Made by a program: the position numbers and the translations under genes. Below, piece after piece: positions 5,371 to 7,042 of a stretch of DNA of 7,042 nucleotides (position 1 is the first letter of the stretch; each line of letters opens with the position of its first letter). The notes under the pieces are model-generated. The model saw nothing but the letters and a program-made list of their open reading frames with translations. It made no database searches and was not told the origin of the DNA. The DNA lies in assembly GCA_027056825.1 (NCBI GenBank), contig JALUJS010000544.1, positions 415-7,456 of the forward strand, in the 5' to 3' direction. This stretch comes from Candidatus Krumholzibacteriia bacterium. Its GTDB lineage: Bacteria > Krumholzibacteriota > Krumholzibacteriia > LZORAL124-64-63.

Positions 5371-6825
5371 ATGGGAAAACTGGACAAGTTGCAGCCTGCC
5401 GCCGTGTGGCGGGTATTCGAACTGCTCAGCGGGGTGCCGCGGGGCTCGGGAAATGAGAAGGGCGTCATGGACGCCCTGAAGGCGTGGGCCGATGAACGGG
5501 GCCTGGCCTGGAAGCAGGACGAGGTTGGGAACCTGCTGATCACCATTCCCGCGACCAAGGGCCTGGAGAAGGCCGCCCCGGTGCTCATCCAGGGTCACGT
5601 GGACATGGTGTGCGAGAAGAACGCCGCCACGAAGCACGATTTCCTCACCGACCCCATCAGGCTCCAGGTCAAGGGCGACTGGGTCACCGCCGACGGCACC
5701 ACCCTGGGCGCTGACAACGGCATCGGCGTGGCCATGGGCCTGGCCCTGGCCGACGATCCGGCTCCCCACGGCCCGGTCGAGGTCCTGCTGACGGTGGACG
5801 AAGAGCGCGGGCTGACCGGCGCGGCCGGCGTCAAGCCCGGCTTCTTCACCGCCCGGCGCATGATCAACCTCGATTCGGAAGAGGACGACGCCATCTTCGT
5901 GGGCTGCGCCGGCGGCCGGGACACGGAGTTCGTCCTGAAGAACCGGACGACCCGCGCGCCCAAGGACAGCGCCGGTCGCAAGGTCACCATCACCGGCCTG
6001 AAGGGCGGCCACTCGGGGCTGGACATCGGCACCGGACGCGGCAACGCCATCAGGATCCTCACCCGGGCCCTGTGGGCCGCGGCGCAGGTCATGGACGTGC
6101 GCCTGGTGGCGATCAACGGCGGCAGCATGCGCAACGCCATCCCGCGCGAAGCCGAGGCCCGCGTGGTCATCGACAAGGCCAAGGGCCGGCAGTTCAAGAA
6201 GATCGTCGATGGACACCTGCAGCGCATCGCCCGGGAGGAGCTCGCGGGCGTGGACGACGGGTTCACCTGGCAGGTGGCCGCGGTGCAGGCTCCGCGCTGC
6301 TTCGGTCTGGCCAACAGCCGCACGGCCCTGGACCTGATGATGGCCATTCCCAACGGGGTCCTGGCCATGAGCCGCGATATCCCCGGCCTGGTGGAGACCA
6401 GTTCCAACCTGGGCGTGGTCAAGACCGAGGGGGCCAGGATCCGCCTGGTCTGCTGCAGCCGCTCCTCGGTGATGAGCGTCCTGGCCGCCCTGGTCGACCA
6501 GCACGCCGCCCTCGGCCGGCTGGCGGGCGCCGACGTGGACCAGCCCGAGGGCTACCCGGGCTGGAAGCCCAACCTCAAGTCGCCCCTGCTGCAGGTGGTG
6601 AAGAAGGAATACAAGAAGGCCTTCGGCACGGACGCCGAGCTGCTGGCCATTCACGCCGGCCTCGAATGCGGGTTGCTGACCGAGAAGTATCCCGACCTGG
6701 ACATCGTCTCCTTCGGCCCCAACATCAAGGGGGCGCACTCGCCGGACGAGAAGGTCCAGATCAGCTCGGTGCAGAAGATCTGGAAGCTGTTCACCGCCAC
6801 CCTCAAGGATCTGGCGAAAAGTTAA
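5371..6825 (+). CDS. pepD: Aminoacyl-histidine dipeptidase (peptidase D, M20 family)
   Basis: The product has 484 residues, against 485 for E. coli PepD, and is collinear with it. It hydrolyses Xaa-His dipeptides (carnosine-type) and other dipeptides in the cytosol using two metal ions. Visible sites are QGHVDMV with metal ligand H76 and catalytic-site D78, TTLGADNGIG with bridging D115, DEERG with general base E144 and ligand E145, NLDSEE with D168, the lid-domain signature GGHSGLDI (212-219), HAGLECG (428-434), and GAHSPDE with the last ligand H456. All expected metal ligands are present, so the enzyme should be active. There is no signal peptide. It lies 42 nt after the repeat lipoprotein gene with no visible terminator between, and a strong terminator follows, so it is probably the last gene of that transcript. 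Nothing looks truncated or unusual. Confidence 0.97.
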   Translation: MGKLDKLQPAAVWRVFELLSGVPRGSGNEKGVMDALKAWADERGLAWKQDEVGNLLITIPATKGLEKAAPVLIQGHVDMVCEKNAATKHDFLTDPIRLQVKGDWVTADGTTLGADNGIGVAMGLALADDPAPHGPVEVLLTVDEERGLTGAAGVKPGFFTARRMINLDSEEDDAIFVGCAGGRDTEFVLKNRTTRAPKDSAGRKVTITGLKGGHSGLDIGTGRGNAIRILTRALWAAAQVMDVRLVAINGGSMRNAIPREAEARVVIDKAKGRQFKKIVDGHLQRIAREELAGVDDGFTWQVAAVQAPRCFGLANSRTALDLMMAIPNGVLAMSRDIPGLVETSSNLGVVKTEGARIRLVCCSRSSVMSVLAALVDQHAALGRLAGADVDQPEGYPGWKPNLKSPLLQVVKKEYKKAFGTDAELLAIHAGLECGLLTEKYPDLDIVSFGPNIKGAHSPDEKVQISSVQKIWKLFTATLKDLAKS

Positions 6826-6831
6826 TCAAGG

Positions 6832-6847
6832 GCATGAATTGTCATGC
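6832..6847 (+). other. Small perfect hairpin just after pepD stop
   Basis: GCATGA-ATTG-TCATGC is a perfect 6-bp stem with a 4-nt loop, starting 6 nt after the TAA. No T tract follows. It sits immediately upstream of the main terminator stem and may form a stacked 3' structure that protects the transcript end. Confidence 0.5.
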
Positions 6848-6848
6848 G

Positions 6849-6881
6849 GGCCGGGTTTCCTGCGCGGAAGCCCGGCCTTTT
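6849..6881 (+). terminator. Rho-independent terminator of the pepD transcript
   Basis: A 12-bp stem pairs GGCCGGGTTTCC with GGAAGCCCGGCC (one T-G wobble) across the loop TGCGC and is followed directly by TTTT. Position, GC content and T run are classical. The T run is short, so termination may be incomplete. Confidence 0.88.
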
Positions 6882-6903
6882 CCTGCCGAACCTTTTCCCC
6901 AGG

Positions 6904-6912
6904 TTATCCACA
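6904..6912 (+). promoter_or_regulatory. Exact DnaA-box sequence TTATCCACA
   Basis: TTATCCACA is identical to the high-affinity E. coli R1-type DnaA box. A weaker match, TTTTCCCCA (two differences from TTATNCACA), begins 11 bp earlier at 6893. TTATCCCC at 7035-7042 is a third partial match cut by the window end. It lies in non-coding sequence after a terminator and is followed by an AT-rich stretch. Whether DnaA binds here is inference. Confidence 0.4.
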
Positions 6913-7042
6913 ACCCGGGCCGGCTCCCGGGCGGGCTCCGCTTCCCGGCTGGACAACCTTAAGCGGCTGCTTTGCCATGGTATTCAAGAATTATGAGAAA
7001 ATTGCAAAAACATGGTTCACCAAGCGGACCTGAATTATCCCC

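Larger units (their letters stand above)
6826..7042. other. Intergenic end of window with AT-rich stretch
   Basis: These 217 bases hold the hairpin, the terminator, the DnaA-box sequence, a GC-rich segment with two CCCGGG copies that can pair (around 6914-6931), and an AT-rich stretch at about 6978-7014 that stands out strongly from the rest of the window. No gene was recognised; open frames here lack a start with a Shine-Dalgarno and recognisable content. The AT-rich part could be the promoter region of the next gene or an unwinding element. TTGCCA (6972) and TTGCAA (7002) are possible -35 hexamers without a properly spaced -10. Confidence 0.5.

Noticed and set aside
4147..6738. Long minus-strand open frame of 863 codons antisense to the lipoprotein and pepD genes
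   Set aside because: Same reasons: it spans two real genes, mirrors their codon bias, and its apparent repeats are the reverse complement of the 39-residue repeats.
6839..7033. Small plus-strand open frame after pepD
   Set aside because: It runs through the terminator stem, has no Shine-Dalgarno and its translation shows no recognisable feature.

Overview
This is a GC-rich window (roughly two-thirds G+C by eye) from a diderm bacterium. A lipoprotein lipobox, exported metallopeptidases, an ECF sigma/zinc-finger anti-sigma pair and a long-repeat lipoprotein together resemble uncultured soil, sediment or groundwater lineages such as deltaproteobacteria-like or FCB/Krumholzibacteriota-like bacteria. 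The phylum is a guess; no rRNA or taxonomic marker is present.

Layout. (1) At the left edge is the 3' end of a probable M16 peptidase gene on the plus strand. Its TGA stop abuts, with no spacer, the stop of a minus-strand operon. (2) That operon (positions 197-1071) encodes an ECF sigma factor followed by a small soluble zinc-finger anti-sigma factor. The anti-sigma Shine-Dalgarno overlaps the sigma stop codon, so the two are probably translationally coupled. (3) A 246-base divergent intergenic region separates the sigma gene from a plus-strand gene for an exported M1-like (gluzincin) zinc metallopeptidase of 696 residues. (4) After a short gap with a good extended -10 promoter comes a 613-residue lipoprotein made almost entirely of about 39-residue beta-propeller-type repeats. 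The repeat phase at its two ends suggests closure of a ring. (5) Forty-two bases later is pepD, a cytosolic aminoacyl-histidine dipeptidase (M20 family). (6) pepD is followed by a small hairpin, a strong rho-independent terminator, an exact DnaA-box sequence and an AT-rich stretch that runs out of the window.

How the genes may work together. Three different zinc metallopeptidase families (M16, M1-like, M20) lie in 7 kb, with an ECF regulatory pair between the first two. Peptide breakdown is a reasonable common theme, but co-regulation is only inferred. The lipoprotein and pepD are probably co-transcribed, since no terminator is visible between them and a strong one follows pepD.

I did not find a convincing undescribed multi-gene system. 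The most interesting items are the ring-closing 39-residue repeat lipoprotein, the M1-like peptidase with a variant active site (no GAMEN, HEXXH-x17-E) and a possible Tat signal, the Cys/His-rich tail of the anti-sigma factor, and the DnaA-box/AT-rich intergenic end.
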